From Methanobacteriota archaeon (lineage in GTDB: Archaea; Thermoplasmatota; DTKX01; GCA-020343715): a stretch of 5,837 nt of DNA. The stretch spans positions 1 to 5,837 of the forward strand of contig JAUVEQ010000195.1 of the NCBI GenBank assembly GCA_030594725.1, read 5' to 3'. Each line of letters starts with the position of its first letter. Positions within the stretch are counted from its first letter, which is position 1. Shown in pieces: positions 4,970-5,837 of the stretch. The notes beneath the pieces are model-generated. The model was not told where the DNA came from, made no database searches, and saw nothing but the letters and a program-made list of their open reading frames with translations. Position numbers and translations under genes: made by a program.

Positions 4970-5632
4970 ATGTCAAAGAGCATCTCGGTCATCATCACGG
5001 GCCCCACCGGCAACGCTGGCTCTGGTGTGGTCCATGCATGCCTGCAACATCCAGCGGTCAAGCGGGTCACCGTCCTCGCACGCAAGAGCCTTGGAAGGGC
5101 CGACGAGAAGCTGGTCGAGGTGATCCACAGGGACTTCCTCAACTACTCGAGCATCGAGGACCAGCTGGCGGGCCACGACGCATGCTTCTGGTGCCTGGGA
5201 GTGTCCCAGTCGAAGGTGAGGAAGGAGGAGGACTACCACCGCATCACCTACGAGTTCACCATGGAGGCTGCCAAGGTCCTCGAGAGACTGAACCCGGGGA
5301 TGACCTTCTGCTTCTTGACCGGCCTGGGTACCGACGAGACCCAGAACAGCCGCATGATGTGGGCCCGGATCAAGGGCAAGGCGGAGAAGGACCTGCAGGG
5401 TCTAGACCTCGACCTGTACAACTTCAGGCCCGGGTTCATCCATCCCATCAAGGGTGCGAAGAGCAGCACCATCATGGGGACCATTCTCTATCCGTTCTTC
5501 AAGAACTCGAAGAAGTATTGCGTGGAGGCTGACGAGTTCGGTCTCGCCATGATAAACGCCACGTTGTTGGGGTACGAGAAGCGGACGCTGGAGAATCCTG
5601 ACATCAGGGCTCTGGCCAAGAGAACGGCTTGA
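4970..5632 (+). CDS. Atypical short-chain dehydrogenase, NAD(P)H-binding (TIP30/HTATIP2-like)
   Basis: A 220-residue Rossmann-fold protein. The nucleotide-binding loop GPTGNAG (11-17) follows the first strand (SVIIT), and VTVLAR (33-38) is the second strand; its terminal Arg suggests NADP(H). Further marks are HRDF (53-56), ACFWCLGVSQSK (71-82) near the third and fourth strands, FCFLTGLGTDE (113-123), WARIKGKAE (131-139) and NFRPGFI (151-157). These match the single-domain NAD(P)H-binding branch that includes human TIP30. The classical YxxxK is WxxxK here. Substrate is unknown. ATG 4970 is preferred over upstream in-frame starts because the glycine motif normally begins within about 10 residues of the N-terminus and because of the TATA-box spacing. 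It converges with the GTP cyclohydrolase gene after 36 bp. Confidence 0.9.
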   Translation: MSKSISVIITGPTGNAGSGVVHACLQHPAVKRVTVLARKSLGRADEKLVEVIHRDFLNYSSIEDQLAGHDACFWCLGVSQSKVRKEEDYHRITYEFTMEAAKVLERLNPGMTFCFLTGLGTDETQNSRMMWARIKGKAEKDLQGLDLDLYNFRPGFIHPIKGAKSSTIMGTILYPFFKNSKKYCVEADEFGLAMINATLLGYEKRTLENPDIRALAKRTA

Positions 5633-5651
5633 GGGCCGGGGTCCGTTGCCT

Positions 5652-5665
5652 TTCGACAGGTCGAA
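5652..5665. repeat. Short inverted repeat between convergent genes
   Basis: TTCGAC and GTCGAA (6-bp arms, AG between) lie in the 36-bp gap between two convergent stop codons. It might act in 3'-end formation for both genes, but there is no T-run and the arms are short. Confidence 0.3.
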
Positions 5666-5668
5666 CGC

Positions 5669-5837
5669 TCAGTTGAACATCTCGTCCAGAAGGTGACCGG
5701 ACTTCGTCGCCTTCGTGCGCAGGTAGTCCTTGTTGTGGGGGTTGGGCTCAATGATCAGCGGTATCCTACCCTTCACATTCACATTGTGCCTCTCGAGCCC
5801 CTCGATCTTCTTTGGGTTGTTGGTGATCAGCTTGATG
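5669..5837 (-). CDS. ribA: GTP cyclohydrolase II, C-terminal 55 residues only
   Basis: The first enzyme of bacterial-type riboflavin synthesis, converting GTP to 2,5-diamino-6-ribosylamino-4-pyrimidinone 5'-phosphate, formate and pyrophosphate. The visible end reads IKLITNNPKKIEGLERHNV, then RIPLIIEPNPHNKDYLRTKATKSGHLLDEMF before TGA. The TNNPxK motif, the conserved Arg-hydrophobic-Pro-Leu strand and NxxYLxTKxxKxGHLL are the hallmark C-terminus of RibA. The zinc-binding cysteines and catalytic region lie upstream, outside the window, so I cannot tell whether it is a single-domain RibA or a RibB-RibA fusion. It is transcribed toward the dehydrogenase gene. Confidence 0.92.
   Translation of the reverse strand, partial: IKLITNNPKKIEGLERHNVNVKGRIPLIIEPNPHNKDYLRTKATKSGHLLDEMFN

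Noticed and set aside
1..5837. CRISPR array, insertion sequence, toxin-antitoxin or defence cassette
   Set aside because: No repeated spacer-repeat pattern, transposase, terminal repeats, or recognisable defence proteins; all genes look chromosomal with uniform base composition. A tRNA that might serve as an integration site has no duplicated 3' end in the window.

Overview
The window looks like a GC-rich archaeal chromosome, ordinary housekeeping and conserved-hypothetical DNA rather than a mobile or defence island. The archaeal call rests on two adjacent genes for the ether-lipid core, A/T-rich TATA-like boxes about 25-31 bp before most starts, and a tRNA gene without an encoded CCA. A euryarchaeal lineage such as Thermoplasmatota is plausible, but I cannot prove the lineage from this sequence alone.

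Left part, minus strand (1-3058). Read in the direction of transcription, the order is a DUF72/YecE-family TIM-barrel protein, a small two-pass membrane protein of unknown function, a UbiA-family prenyltransferase (digeranylgeranylglyceryl phosphate synthase), and geranylgeranylglyceryl phosphate synthase, which runs off the left edge. The last two overlap by four bases (GTGA) and make the two successive ether bonds of archaeal membrane lipids. A strong TATA box sits just before the UbiA gene. A good Shine-Dalgarno sequence precedes the downstream synthase gene but not the UbiA gene, which fits a leaderless first gene and an SD-led internal gene.

Middle, plus strand (3121-4321). Diverging from the DUF72 gene is a 331-residue soluble protein I do not recognise. 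It is followed by a tRNA-Pro(UGG) gene with its own promoter and a T-rich terminator.

Right part (4335-5837). A membrane protein with a cytosolic winged-helix-like segment and a C-terminal zinc ribbon (CPKC...CEYC) is followed by an atypical short-chain dehydrogenase of the TIP30/NAD(P)H-binding type. A 28-bp interrupted palindrome covers the promoter of the dehydrogenase gene. The end of a minus-strand GTP cyclohydrolase II (riboflavin pathway) converges on it from the right edge.

The coding DNA is dense: no gene-free stretch exceeds about 210 bases, and that one holds the tRNA. I found no CRISPR array, insertion sequence, attachment site, toxin-antitoxin pair or evident new multi-gene system. 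The most open points are the unrecognised 331-residue protein, the membrane/winged-helix/zinc-ribbon protein, and two operator-like palindromes at promoters.
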